A stretch of 64,000 nucleotides of DNA from Hippasteria phrygiana (GCA_037893225.1 JAZGUH010000283.1:558001-622000); one strand, 5' to 3'. Counted from the stretch's first letter, positions 1 through 11,279 are shown. Program-made: numbers and translations. Notes: generated by a model from the letters alone, not told the origin.

Positions 1-703
1 CCTTCAGGTAATCCATTGGAATGCCTTCCTCCTCCGTTCGACATCGCCGCAGTATCCTCTCGTAGCACTGCTCTGGGGACGTTCGAAGATAGATGATGCG
101 GTCAAGACCGATGTTGTGATTTGAAATCACCCACTGGAAGAGCTCATCCAGGACGGTAAACTCCGGACCTGACATCAGCGATGTCAGGTGCATGTTCTCA
201 ACAAAGCAGTATCTGGCACTGTACACTGAACGCTCCATCATTTTAAACGGGGTCGTAACCTGGATGCGGTGATTCTCCAGCATTGTGAGCTGTACGTAGG
301 ACTGGAACGTAAAGCTCCAACGCTGTGGGTCTCGGTACATGAGGTCGAAGAGGTTGTGACCTCTTATGTTTCTCCATTTCTGGACCGGCTCGTCGATGGT
401 GGTGACCTCACCATGTTGGGAGAAGTACTCCATCAGAGTCGTTTTGCCAGAGCCGATGTTCCCTTCGATCGAGATCGTGATGGGTTTGTTCAGGCCGATT
501 TGGCCGTTTTGGGGTCCGCTCGCAGCATTTGAGTCCTGGCTCAGCATTTTCACCAAATTTAACTGACAAGTTAGTGCTGGGTATGCTGCCGTCTTTGCTT
601 TGTGTGGGAAACTGTACGTTAGATGCACAGAGTTGCTTATGGCGACAGAACGTCTGCCAAGAGTGACGAGTGACACGGCCCCAAGGAATCTACTGAGCGA
701 CAT
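1..703 (-). CDS. TK2: Mitochondrial-type deoxynucleoside kinase, TK2/dNK-like (5' part, cut by window edge)
   Basis: Phosphorylates deoxynucleosides from ATP or another NTP, feeding dNTP salvage (family knowledge). Read from the ATG at 703-701 the frame stays open to base 1, giving 234 codons; the C-terminus lies outside the window. Residues 1-25 are rich in Arg and Ser with no acidic residue (MSLSRFLGAVSLVTLGRR), which fits a mitochondrial presequence. The Walker A loop GNIGSGKT is at 81-88, the DEPVQKW segment at 104-110, the ERS motif of the dCK/dGK/TK2 fold at 157-159, and LRTSPEQCYERI leads into the lid near 206-217. A second Met at 53 could start a cytosolic form. All visible coding sequence is one exon, while vertebrate TK2 has many, so exon loss or an insect-dNK-like structure is possible. 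dCK or dGK is the alternative; TK2/dNK is favoured on the presequence and ERS context. Confidence 0.9.
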   Translation of the reverse strand, partial: MSLSRFLGAVSLVTLGRRSVAISNSVHLTYSFPHKAKTAAYPALTCQLNLVKMLSQDSNAASGPQNGQIGLNKPITISIEGNIGSGKTTLMEYFSQHGEVTTIDEPVQKWRNIRGHNLFDLMYRDPQRWSFTFQSYVQLTMLENHRIQVTTPFKMMERSVYSARYCFVENMHLTSLMSGPEFTVLDELFQWVISNHNIGLDRIIYLRTSPEQCYERILRRCRTEEEGIPMDYLK

Positions 704-908
704 TGTTCACTTCTGGCATCTTGTGTCCACAGCAGGAAATGACTTTTCTGCAAATTGAACAGGAAAAATGAAACAATTAATTGTAACATAATCAGGAAAT
801 TTTAACAACGCACATATTGAGTGATCCTCCAACAGCAAAATTATTTATTATATAGGGCATATAGCCAAAAATGATACATAATATTGTTTTGCCATATTTT
901 GCATTGCA

Positions 909-943
<35 letters not shown>

Positions 944-2388
944 ACCATATGAACAATCACGGAGGAATAAGATCACACTTTCTCATGACGTCAATGATAC
1001 AATCATGACAATCTACATCATGCAAACTGCAGTACACTTTTCGACTTATTTCCTACCTCCATGTAAATCATGATGAACTATGATTAGGCCATGGATTCCT
1101 CGATGAATAGGCGCGAGGCCTAGTATAAGTAGTAATATAGTAGTAGCATGGAGTCAGTACAATGGCCTAGGCATGCCTGTGTTTTCTAAAACTCTGTTCA
1201 GCAAATGATGCAAAACTGCATTTTTGCTAGGCCCTACGCAGTCCTAGATACTAATAAAGCCACGTCTACTTTAATCGCATGCTTTGTGAATTCTGAATAC
1301 GAGGTAATTTCATCTTAGCATTTTATTGCAGTTTTATAACAAGAAAAATGTACAGACCTGCAACTACTTGCCCAGACGTGTTTGTTGCTCGCACATGACT
1401 TTTGGGCGGAAGCTGCATTGTAGCTAGGTACCCTGATACTACTAACGCTAGATGTGTGTTGTAAACGTCAAGGTTCAGTCCACCATGTGCAGAGGGCACC
1501 TTTTCTATTCTATTAATAGATCTCGACGTAATTCGCGAATCTAAAAATAGAAAAATGGTCTGCTTCAATGATAGATTGGTTCCCTAAGCCATGAATGATA
1601 CGAGAGTAGCTGCAAGCTGTTTCTTTCAGAGCTACCTGACTACGATTTCCCCGACTTGTCACTGGATCTATTCACATTTATATCAATACGCTACTTTTTT
1701 TTACCCCAATTTTTTTCACAGAGAGCAAAGGAGTGCGGAAATATGTTTAACTTAGTGTTCATATTACTGTAATGTACGCACAAAACTTACGAAGGTTGCT
1801 TTAAAATGTGGCTATTATTTTACAGAAGGTTTATTTATTTGTGTACCCTATGACCCAAGCCCAAGGACACAATGTTTACGTGTTCGACGGGTGAAAAATG
1901 GCTCGATATGTACACGTTATCGAAAGTGCACGATGACGCACAGGATGATCTTTCCGTTGTCTCCTTGACAAAAGTTGGCTTAAAATTGATGTTTTATTGA
2001 CATTATAACTTTAAAATGGTGACGTGTGTGTAGGATGTGTATTAAACCAATGGAGGAGTTGCATCAGAAAGTTTTCAAACGACACCAACCACAGGAAATT
2101 TAGATCAGTGAGGTACGGTCAGAAAGAGAAACGGTCACGATCATACAAACCCAATTTGCACAACTGTGTTATGTTATTTGTTACTATTCATTTCTACTTC
2201 GGGATCAACGATATCAATTTCTTTGCAATTAGTTTCATTTATTACTTTTAAATCTTTGAAAAATATTCTGCTGCCATCACAACGTTAGACCATTAAAACT
2301 TCAAGTTGAATTTGGAAAGAAAAGACATTTCTATTAAAGTCTCATTTCCGTACTTTCTATAGATTTGGTTTATTAAACTGTTTAACAA
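704..2388. other. Intergenic region between divergent kinase and copine genes
   Basis: No convincing gene. The kinase and copine genes point away from each other, so both promoters should lie here. An A-run of about 31 bases sits near 911-941, perhaps an old retroposon tail. A perfect CRE palindrome TGACGTCA is at 986-993. Short open frames around 1323-1568 and 2024-2251 have no recognisable domain. Confidence 0.6.
986..993. promoter_or_regulatory. CRE-like palindrome TGACGTCA
   Basis: A perfect 8-base CREB/ATF site lies 283 bp upstream of the kinase ATG, in the shared upstream region of two divergent genes. The match is direct; function is inference, since an 8-mer can occur by chance. Confidence 0.25.
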
Positions 2389-5300
2389 ATGGCAGCATTA
2401 ATTGTTCAAGTTGCATTTGTGGGCCTCGTGATTTTCATCACACACAAAATCTACGAATTCTTCAAGCGAACTTTTGCAACAAGAACTCGTCGCCATGACA
2501 ACCATGAGAACACAGGCTTGCAGCCGCCGCCCAAGGATCCTCCAGCCTACGGTAGCTTATACCCAGACCTTTCAAAAGAAAAGGCACAATCTGGGGGCAC
2601 ATCTGTTGGCAGCACCCTTGCCCAAGTGTTCGGCTGGGGCAAAGACAAGCGTACATCATTCCAAGCCATAGCAGATAACTTCTACTCATTGGACGAGGTT
2701 AGCAATGCGATCAGAAGAGCGGGGCTGGAGTCAAGTAACTTGATATTTGGTGAGTGCCATTTCCAGTAGGGGTGTGCATCGGAACCGGGTACCCGAGTAC
2801 CTGACCATTCATGTCAGGAACCGGTTACAGCTTGTGGAATCGAGTACCCGTACAACTTTACTTTATCACATAGTTACTTCCCAGACAATGAAAAAGGAAA
2901 GGTTTTGAACATTATTTTTGGGGCGAAATTTTCATAATTAAAACCCGACTAGATGGGAAACCAGCACAGATTTCACGTTTATGAGCTCACGAAAGTCGAC
3001 ATTAAAGGGAATTTACCGATTGTGGTTTTTGTAGTCTGGGTATGGATAAAGAGCCTCGACAAGACATCATCATGCCTCATCATTTCACAATAAATACAAC
3101 TGTATCAAGCTTCCGTCTTTTGTGATATGCCGGCGCATGCACGTGCCGGAGCATGTAATGGTGGAGTAGTGATCATGTTTACTGGACAGGCATGAGGTTT
3201 TTCCGACTTCTATCTGAAATTAGACTTTTGAATCCCAGAGAAAGACATTACAACTTAATCTGGGATTGGAAGTTTTTTGGTTATGTTTCTTTGACGGGTA
3301 CCCGGGTACCCAGGTACCCGGGTACCCGTAGTTTTTTCAATTGGGTACCCGGTTCTTTTACTACCCGTAAATGCACACCCCTAGTTTCCAGAACTTGTGT
3401 GGCCCTGTATTCCCAGGGGTGGATCCAAGGGGGGGGGGGGGGGGGGAGGGGGGGGGGAGGGGTGGGGGGTCGAACCCCCTTCGTGCACAACCTCCCCCTC
3501 GATCTGTTCCCCATGTTGTTGTTTTCTTTTAGGCACTCCCCAAGCTTTTTCTTTGATGAAAAATATAATCTGTTTGCTAAATCTCCCTTCACACAAATTC
3601 TAGATCCCTTGTTACCCTTACCCTTCTTTCCAGAAACTGTCCTCACCACTTTATTTATTTATTTATTCTTGTTTATCCTGGGTAAAATCAGATCAGTACA
3701 TTGCAGTGTTTTCCACTGATGCTCAGCAAATTTACAAATATAAACTTACAAAATTGCACATTGATTTAACATTAAAATACACAAAAAAACAAAAATAAGT
3801 ATTCTATTTATTTTGCCAACTCAACCAATGTGAGAAAGAGTTGAACTCAAGCACTAGTCCTGCCCTCAAAAACAAATTTCAGATTGTACACCAAATTCTG
3901 ATACAATTGAGAATTTGACAAGCAATGTTGATTCTGGTGCAACAATGTTGATTCTGGTGCATAATTGGTCAAATATGAATAATTCAAAATGCATGCTTAT
4001 TGATGACTTCTTAGGATGAATATCAATTCTGTGTTAAAAACTGAAAAGGTCTTCAGTTAAATGATTTCTGGCAAGTCCAGGGCCCAATTCCATAGCGCTG
4101 CTCAACATGATTTTCTGCTGCCGGAACCTTTGATCATTTCATAGAGACTGATGTAAGCAGTAAGCACAGCGAAGAGCCCGCTAACTTCGGAAGCAGGATT
4201 TGCTTAAATTAGTGATGCAACAATATACATCCCCATGTACGCGCAAGCGTAAGCACGACTTGGCCATGAAATACGCTAATGCTTAAGCAAATTTTTCTGC
4301 TATAGTAAGCACAACTTTTCTGCTTACCGTTAAGCAGCGCTATGAAATTGGGGCCCAGCTTTTAACCGTGATCTATGCTTTAAGATAAACTTCAAAAACT
4401 GTTTTACCTACATCAGGCATTGACTACACCAAAAGCAATCTCTACACTGGCCAGCAGACCTTTGGTGGGCGGAGTCTTCATGCCCTGGTGCCGGGAGTTC
4501 AAAATCCTTACCAGCAGGTTTGTCCGATATTGCAGGGAATTAACTTTGTGGGCCTTGTATGCCCCCCCCCCCCCAACTTAGTGGACTTGTTCACACCCCC
4601 AGAATCCCCCCTATTGCAGATTCACGTGAACCGGCTTTGGCGGCGCTATTTTCTGTCAGCACTGTGACAGGCTTAGAATTTGTTTTTATTTAGTTTTTGA
4701 TCATTTATTGGCAAATAATTGGTGTTTGTTAATTGATACTATTTTAAATGACTCGTAAAATTATTTTTATATTTATAACAAATTGATAAGAAATAAATGA
4801 GGCTCAAATTTTCAATTAAAAAATTTAGCAATATGGTCACAACTTTTTAACTAAAATTGTCCTCCAAAATGACCACAAATTTAAATCAGCAAAAAAAATA
4901 TCCATACCTTTGCATAGGGTTAACCTATCGTGACCATTGACCCGTTATTTCACTTATAATTTTGTTACTCTTTCCAGTGATATAATATTTAAAAGAATTG
5001 AAGCAACTTAAAATGTTCATGAATCTGCCTACCAACGGGCATGATTGTAAGTAAGCAGTAAGTTTTACTGCTTTTCACACTATGCACAACATGCCTTTGG
5101 TTACCCCTCAACTCTTAAATGCATGCAAGAGACCATGCAATTAGTGGCATATCCAGTGGGGTTGCAGGGGGAATTTTTTTTACTACATGTAATAAGTCAG
5201 TTCGGTATTTCAACTGTGCATGTGCACAATGACATTTTATCCCGAATGACCCGCGTGACCTAACGCGCGTGTGTGAACGCAAAAGGTGGTCGCACAAAAT

Positions 5301-7310
5301 GCACGTTTTAAATTCAATCAGAATGAGCGTTCGCGGGACATTACGTCAGAAATTTTATCCCGAATAAGTTACCTTTGACCTTCGAGATACCGAACTGGCT
5401 TATAATTATTGTCAAACCAAGCACAAGGAAAACTGACTAGAGGTCATGTGTATGAATTCTCAAATTGAACAAATAGAACTGGCAGAAGCGGGATTTGAAC
5501 CTGCGACCTCAGATATACCGTACCGGTGCTCTACCAACCGAGCTCCCAAATTGTCAGTGCCTTTGTTCAGGGGGCACCAGGCAGAATGCATAAACCCATA
5601 ATGGGTGTATACAACACCATTCCACTGGTACTGCTCATCCCCCCCCCCCCCCCCCAAAAAAAAAAAAAAAAAAAAAAATCTTAAAAATGTTTCTACAGGC
5701 TCACAACAATTTGGGGACACTTAAAAAACAAATTGTAGTTCTGTGCCCCAATCCAATACCTACATCTGCCACTGCACACCTGTGTTGTAGCATAATGTTG
5801 CCTCAGCAATTTGATGAGTAAGTTCGCAAAAGAACTATGGATGACGAGTTCGACGAAGTTAACCATGTCTGGATGACCACAGTTTAACAGGGGCCAATTT
5901 CATAAAGCTGTTAAGCACAACAATTTGCTTAGCATGCAAATGATTACCAACCAGATTTCCATGTGTGTAATATTGCTTTTGACTGGTATTCAGCTGGTAA
6001 CCTGTTTTTACTAAGCAAGACATTTTTGTGCTTAACAGCTCTATGAAATTGGCCCCTGGTCTCTATGCAGTTGACTATTCGGAAACAGTCTAATAGGGTT
6101 TAGTCGCATTAACAAAATATAGAAGTGGCTGTGACTATGTTGTCAAAGTCAGTGTGAGGAATATACTGCTAAATACTATTGAAACTAACTCACCATAGAT
6201 ATTCTTTTTAATTGACCTTTACCCTTTCCAGGCAATCTCGATCCTTGGGCAGACATTAGCACCCTTCGATGACGACAACCTACTGCCCGTCTTTGGCTTT
6301 GGTGACCTTTCAACCCAAGGTCATTCCGTCTTTCCCTTCCGGGCCGATGGGCTTTGTCACGGGTTCGAGGACGTCCTGGGGTGCTACAGCCGTATCACAC
6401 CGACCATCACAATGAGCGGACCGACAGACTTTGCACCGGTTATTAATGAGGCCATTCGGATCGTCCAGAAAACAAAATCGGTTAGGCCCTAGTATGTCTT
6501 AGGCAGACTTATATTCAAAAAAAAGGAAAAGGCATGGGCCAATTTTGTAGGGTTTCTAAGTAAAAGCTATTGCAAGCTCTGGGTAACTGAGAACCTTGTT
6601 TTCAGAGAACTGCTTAGCACAGGAAAGTTTTCTTTGCAAAAACAGGTTACTAGCCAAGACTGCATGAGATGTGCACTTCTTGTGACCATGGGCGGCGATC
6701 CCGGGGGACGCATGGGTACATGTCCCCCCCCCCCTCCTAATATTGTTTTGGGGGTGGGGATGGCTATGGCAGTGTCCCCCCTAATAATTTCCCCATGATC
6801 GTACACATTTTATGGGTCATTGGCTTTCATATGCACCAGAATTATATTGTCTAAAATTTTGATTTCACAATTACCTTTTCATAGACGACTGTGGTAAGGA
6901 GTGCCCCTTTTTCCCAGTTAATATTCAGACAAAAGATCATTGTCTATAAAACATGAATAGTGTTCTTTAAGAATCTTTATTTTTCGTTTTTATTCCCACA
7001 GTACCATATCCTCGTCATAATCGCTGATGGCCAGGTTACCAGTGAAAAGCGGACCCGTGACGCCATAGTGGCAGCTTCCGGGCACCCACTCTCCATCATT
7101 GTAGTCGGCGTTGGGGATGGGCCTTGGGATATGATGCGCGAGTTTGACGACAAACTACCGAAACGGAAATTTGACAATTTCCAGTTTGTGGAGTTTCACC
7201 GGGTCATGCGCACCGCTAAAGGCAACAAAGAAGCAAGCTTCGCATTGCAAGCGCTCATGGAGCTCCCAGACCAATATTTGGCAATTCGGAAACTCAATCT
7301 GTTAGACTGA
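2389..7310 (+). CDS. Copine/RGLG-type vWA-domain protein with N-terminal membrane anchor (4 exons)
   Basis: Exons join with matching phases: 2389-2749 (donor GTGAGT, phase 1), 4417-4517 (phase 0), 6232-6480 (phase 0) and 7002-7310 (stop TGA), giving 339 residues. Residues 4-21 are a hydrophobic segment followed by basic residues, so a membrane anchor is likely. Residues 30-65 are Pro-rich. From about 85 to 335 runs a copine-type von Willebrand A domain: the MIDAS is DYTKS at 123-127, then [28 protein letters not shown], and IIADGQVT in exon 4. Copines and plant RGLG ligases use this fold for partner binding. Neither the C2 domains of classical copines nor the RING of RGLG proteins is present. 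ATG 2389 has a good context (aacaaATGg). Introns hold MITEs and SINE fragments; exon 1 ends 17 bp before a hAT MITE. The exon model is inferred from splice signals and homology memory. Confidence 0.88.
2767..3383. mobile_element. hAT-type MITE in copine intron 1
   Basis: 13-base perfect terminal inverted repeats TAGGGGTGTGCAT...ATGCACACCCCTA enclose 617 bp without a transposase. Flanking 8-mers atttccag (2759-2766) and gtttccag (3384-3391) match at 7 of 8, as expected for a hAT target-site duplication. The right part carries repeated GGGTACCC motifs that can fold back. It begins 17 bp after the last exonic base of exon 1. Confidence 0.8.
3413..3480. repeat. G-rich tract linked to a GGGGTGGATCC hAT-like end
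   Basis: The sequence aggggtggatccaag is followed by runs of 18 and 10 G. It resembles the CAGGGGCGGATC(C/T)AG ends of hAT-like elements at 24503, 30990, 41645 and 55852. No matching opposite end was found, so this is a truncated copy or a chance match. Confidence 0.4.
4078..4357. mobile_element. Short MITE with CAGGGCCCAATTCCATAGCGC ends
   Basis: The left end CAGGGCCCAATTCCATAGCG and the reverse complement of the right end (ctGGGCCCCAATTTCATAGC) are near-identical inverted repeats continuing through GCTGCTYAAC. The 280 bp insert is in copine intron 1, just before exon 2. No clear target duplication was seen. It is related in sequence to the element at 5888-6058. Confidence 0.6.
5460..5650 (-). 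mobile_element. tRNA-derived SINE fragment in copine intron 2
   Basis: On the minus strand, 5548-5481 reads like a tRNA, with an A-box-like GCTCGGTTGGTAGAGC and a B-box-like GGTTCAAATCC. The two acceptor-stem halves do not pair, so it is not a functional tRNA. The same tRNA-like block, with the same flanking 'aaattgtcag...ctttgttc' and 'aaacccataatg' segments, recurs near 59081 and partly near 59380, showing a dispersed family. A C-run followed by an A-run ends the fragment. Confidence 0.65.
5888..6058. mobile_element. 171-bp foldback MITE (CAGGGGCCAATTTCAT ends)
   Basis: Inverted ends CAGGGGCCAATTTCATAAAG...CTCTATGAAATTGGCCCCTG continue inward as GTTAAGCACAA / TTGTGCTTAAC, about 32 bases per arm. 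Located in copine intron 2. The end sequence is the CAGGGGC type common in hAT elements; the flanking 8-mers do not match, so the superfamily is tentative. Confidence 0.65.
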
Positions 7311-8038
7311 TTTCTTTATTATGTACATTTTCAAATGTTGACAACTTGTTACAGAAATTTACTTCTTAATTGGACACCTTCATCATGCTAAAAGCTCCCT
7401 GGTCTGGTTCCTGAAGGCAAAGCAGTGAAATATAAATGAAGGTCCCTACTAGTTTATAGCTATTTCCCATGAACCTCATTGTGATCTGCTGCCCATAACC
7501 CAGTGTTGGAGTACTCGTACTCATTCTCGTTCTCGAGTACCACTATTTACAGTGCTCGGCCCAAACTCGATTTTCAGTACTTAAAAACAAATACATATCT
7601 CATGTAAAAAGTAAATAAAAAACATGGAAATAAAGTGAAATAGTGACTCTACTGAACTCGGCCTGTACTCGACTATTTATGTACTCATACTCGGCCCGTA
7701 CTCAGACCCTGAGGTGTATATACAAGGTGTGAAGTGATGAGAGTTTTTTATTCTTTAAGTTTTATTTGTTTAACCTTTAGAAACCTAACGAAATTGGCCA
7801 AATGCTGCCTGGGAACGTCCTCCTCCAGTTGAATACGTCACTGGCCGACAGCAGCTTGCTAAATACGTACTCATTATTTGGTTCAAATGTTGAAGCCATT
7901 TATCACAGTCCATGAATTTTTCAGTCATTAATCTGATTCTCGATTAGAAGATTGCATTTTCCCATGCGTGTAATTATTCACTATTGTGCAGTTGTATTCT
8001 GTAGGCATATGTGTTACCAGCTTTGTTAAACCACTTCA
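7311..8038. other. Intergenic stretch after copine gene
   Basis: No gene seen. It should contain the copine 3' UTR. Between about 7505 and 7712 the motif GTACTCG/ACTCGGCC recurs several times with an AT-rich centre, probably an old MITE, but no clean terminal repeats could be set. Confidence 0.4.
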
Positions 8039-8192
8039 TACAACACCTGAATAAATCCCAGCCATCCGATTGGTGGATCGTCGATCACGTGCATTGAATT
8101 AATTGTCCCATCACACGACGCGAACCCGCACCGCCGCCAAAAAACGTTCTATCACATAAACATTTCCACTGTTCCTAACGTACAACGACTAA

Positions 8193-8993
8193 ATGTTATT
8201 TCCAACGTACTTAACTTCAACCAATTGGGAAGAGTTTATAACTCGTCCTCATTCTAATGTAGATAACTCTGGTTCCACAATTGATCTATTGTTCACTAAC
8301 CGACCAGATTTATTCATTGATACTCGGGCTTTACCTGGCTTAGGTAACAGTGATCATTATGGTATTGGTTTTAGAATTCATACAAGTCATACTGTCAAAA
8401 CGATCACTCGAATGTTCTATCAGTACAACAAGGCTGATATTAGTGAGCTCTGTAACACATTGAACTGTGTTCCTTGGGACACATGCTTTTCGCCAGGTTT
8501 TGATGCTGATGAAGTCTGGGACAGATTTAAAGACTTACTGTTTGCAGCGATTAAAGATGTCGTGCCCATGGCCAGACAAAAAGGAAAAAAACGGAGTACT
8601 TGGATCACTAGTGAAGTCGTTCAACTCAGCCGGAAAAAGCAACGAACCTTCAAAGCTGCAAAACGTAATCCCACAAATACTTACCTGTGGGAAAAGTACA
8701 AGTGCATACGTAATAAGGTTAAATATATTACTGCTCAGTCCTACCACAAATTTGTAAACACCTCTGCCTCAACTGCTCCAACAATCCCAGGAAATTCTGG
8801 TCTTTTGTTAGTGGCCAAAGAAAGAAAAGCTGTCCTAGCAACTTTCATAATGGCGACCCTGATTCTGCAATCACTGAGAATCTTGATATTGCAGACAACT
8901 TCAACCGGATCTTCCAAAGTAACTTCACCCGGGACACTCACTCCTATTCAACTCCTCAATCCTGCAACCATTCCCCTTCGGAGTTTAGACTAA
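8193..8993 (+). pseudogene. LINE endonuclease C-terminal fragment, frameshifted
   Basis: The frame opens with the last part of an APE-type endonuclease: STIDLLFTNRPDLF, then GLGNSDHYGIGF, whose SDH is the conserved catalytic Asp-His end of the fold. A stop lies directly upstream. After roughly base 8760 the meaningful frame shifts: the linker reading NNPRKFWSFVSGQRKK is in the frame of the downstream reverse transcriptase, so one base was gained or lost near 8755-8765. Downstream translation in the original frame, to 8993, is noise. The original polyprotein was one ORF with the reverse transcriptase (inference from the family). Confidence 0.75.
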
Positions 8994-9004
8994 CGACCAT
9001 CGTT

Positions 9005-10561
9005 GTGACGCCATTCGAAGTGAGGAAACTATTGAACAATTTGGACATTCACAAGTCTGCAGGACCCGACGAGATTTCTCCACTGTTTTTGAGCATTGCC
9101 AGTGACAGCTTAGCTACACCACTGACAAATTTGTTCAACTTTTTTCTTTCCTCCGGCAATATTCCTAATGAGTGGAAACTTGCTCATGTTGTACCTCTCT
9201 TCAAATCTGGTGATCCACGTAACATGTGTAATTATAGACCGATTTCTCTTTGCTCCGTAGTTGGTAAGACATTAGAAAAAATCGTAAGCAATCACCTTGT
9301 AAATCATATTTGTAGACGAGGCATAGTTAGTGATGCTCAACATGGCTTTTTCCCTAAGCGTTCATGTGTAACCCAGTTGACAACTCTTTATCATGAATGG
9401 GCTGAAGTCATTGATGTGCGTAATCCTCCTCGTATCGATGTAATCTTTCTAGACTGGTCTAAAGCTTTCGACAAAGTTAGCCACAGCATGTTATTAGATA
9501 AATTGCATAAATATTGTATTTGTGGCTCAGTTCTATCATGGTTTAATTCTTATCTTAGCAACAGATCACAAAGAGTAATCTTCCAAGGTACCCAATCAGA
9601 GCAGTTAAGAGTTTTATCAGGTGTACCGCAAGGCTCTGTTCTTGGTCCCTTGCTTTTCAATATCTTTGTTTTTGATCTCCCATTCTGTGTTCAATCCAAT
9701 CTTAGACAATATGCAGATGACACTGTATTGTATAGACCCATTAGATCCAACTCTGACACAGTAATCCTTCAAAATGACTTAAACAATGTAATTAACTGGT
9801 GTAATATTAATCACATGGTACTTAATCCTAAGAAATGTAAGCTTATGACTGTAACTCGTAGCAGAAATCCTCCTAGTCCCATTTATAATATTGGCTCGGA
9901 TTCTCTTGAAGTTGTTTGCCAGTACAAGTATCTAGGTGTCGTCATCTCTCGTGATCTCAGTTGGAAGAACCACATTGATAGCATTACTTCCAAAGCTACC
10001 AAACTTTGTGGCTTTATAAGACGGGTTGTTAAGAGTAATAATTCCACTGTTCTAGTTAAACTTTACACTTCCCTATGTAGACCTGTCATGGAGTATGCTG
10101 CTCCTGTCTGGTGCCCAAGCCTACACACTCACCAATCACTCATTGAAAAGGTTCAGAGGCGTTTCACACGTTCTTGTCTTGGCCTCCCTAAAAGAGCCAT
10201 ACCTAACAATGCCGACATTGACTACCCTTCCAGATGTAAGCAATTAGGAAATCCTCTGTTGATCAACAGACTTAATTTTCTGTCCATTTCTTTTGTTGTT
10301 AAATGTTTGTATAATAAGTTTGATGTAAGTATCCACAGTTATGTTTCTATTAATTCTAGGCATTGTGATTTTGTTAAGTTTGTTCACAAGGGGGGTCGCA
10401 CTAACTGCTTACACAACTCTCTATTTGTTAGGTTTCCAAGATTATGGGATAGTTTACCATCTAATGTTAAGGAACAAGTTGTACTTAATATGTCCAAGTT
10501 TCTCAGTAGTTTGCGTAATTATATTCTGTCTCCCGGTAAATCCATCATAATTCCATCCTAA
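9005..10561 (+). CDS. LINE reverse transcriptase (CR1/L2/Jockey group)
   Basis: An open frame of about 518 codons copies RNA into DNA at the nicked target. No ATG starts it (first codon GTG), and coding similarity continues upstream in the same frame to about 8765, so it is the distal part of a longer ORF2. Visible motifs: AGPDEISPLFL (19-29), YRPISLCSVVGKTLEK (77-92), the first catalytic Asp in FLDWSKAFD (148-156), GVPQGSVLGPLLF (206-218), the catalytic YADD (236-239), and the thumb motif YKYLGVVI. The C-terminal segment FPRLWDSLPSNVKEQ resembles L2/CR1 C-termini. The domain is intact across all motifs, unlike the endonuclease part. Confidence 0.9.
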   Translation: MTPFEVRKLLNNLDIHKSAGPDEISPLFLSIASDSLATPLTNLFNFFLSSGNIPNEWKLAHVVPLFKSGDPRNMCNYRPISLCSVVGKTLEKIVSNHLVNHICRRGIVSDAQHGFFPKRSCVTQLTTLYHEWAEVIDVRNPPRIDVIFLDWSKAFDKVSHSMLLDKLHKYCICGSVLSWFNSYLSNRSQRVIFQGTQSEQLRVLSGVPQGSVLGPLLFNIFVFDLPFCVQSNLRQYADDTVLYRPIRSNSDTVILQNDLNNVINWCNINHMVLNPKKCKLMTVTRSRNPPSPIYNIGSDSLEVVCQYKYLGVVISRDLSWKNHIDSITSKATKLCGFIRRVVKSNNSTVLVKLYTSLCRPVMEYAAPVWCPSLHTHQSLIEKVQRRFTRSCLGLPKRAIPNNADIDYPSRCKQLGNPLLINRLNFLSISFVVKCLYNKFDVSIHSYVSINSRHCDFVKFVHKGGRTNCLHNSLFVRFPRLWDSLPSNVKEQVVLNMSKFLSSLRNYILSPGKSIIIPS

Positions 10562-11181
10562 ATAGGCGTGCACCTGAAACATAGAGTCTTGGTTTGCTTA
10601 CATGCGTGCTTTTCTATTGCCCTACAGGGTGCCTGGTACCCTAAGACTACCATGGACTTGTGCGCATGTAAGCTAAGTGTGACGTCATTATGTTTTAGGT
10701 CTATTCTGAACTGTTACAATCTGTTATTTGTGTACATAATGTATTTATTTTAAGGAGATTTAATATCATAAATGTATTTGAAATCCGTCTACATATTTAT
10801 TTATATATACTTCATCTCCTGCATATACTGTAAGCAAACCTATTTATAACTAAATTTGTATTTTTTTTGTATTACTATAGTATTGCCTTGCATTTTTTTT
10901 AATTTTTCATTTTGCATATATATATGTGCATGTATTTAATGTTGGCATGGCTACATTTGGAGAGCCACTCGATTGTGATTTAGTTCACATTTGGCAATCC
11001 TTCAGGGGTGTTACCATGTCATGTTTTGTTTTATGTCATTTTTTCATCTGTGTACTGTACCTTTTTATGTTTGCCCTGAGAAATAATAAATGAAATGAAA
11101 TGAAATGAAAAACACATGGTTCTATCAAACGGTAACGCGTTTGATAGAATTTCCTCGCCGCTACAACAACACGGCTGTCAT

Positions 11182-11262
11182 TGGACTGGTTCCCGGTCCC
11201 TCCGTTGTCCTTCGGACTTCAAATGTATATTATATACATATGGGGACCGGGAACCAGTCTAG
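11182..11262. mobile_element. 81-bp hAT MITE (GACTGGTTCCCGG ends)
   Basis: Inverted ends GGACTGGTTCCCGGTCCC...GGGACCGGGAACCAGTCT with a perfect 8-bp target duplication GCTGTCAT (11174-11181 and 11263-11270). X copy 2 lacks it, confirming a clean insertion. A matching end plus the same TCCGAAGGAC segment occurs in the opposite orientation near 56750-56793. Confidence 0.75.
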
Positions 11263-11279
11263 GCTGTCATTCACACAAA

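Larger units (their letters stand above)
8158..11112 (+). mobile_element. 5'-truncated non-LTR retrotransposon (CR1/L2/Jockey group)
   Basis: The insertion carries the end of an apurinic-type endonuclease, a reverse transcriptase, a 3' UTR of about 540 bp and a 3' tail of GAAAT repeats (from about 11091). The 5-mer CACAT flanks both sides (8153-8157 and 11113-11117) and matches the uninterrupted X element, so it is taken as the target-site duplication. The endonuclease N-terminus and any ORF1 are missing. Confidence 0.85.

Noticed and set aside
3192..3719. 175-codon plus-strand frame
   Set aside because: Crosses a MITE end and a G-run; low complexity and intronic to the copine gene.
5481..5548. 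Possible minus-strand tRNA gene
   Set aside because: Same reason: unpaired acceptor stem, and the block recurs as a dispersed family near 59 kb.
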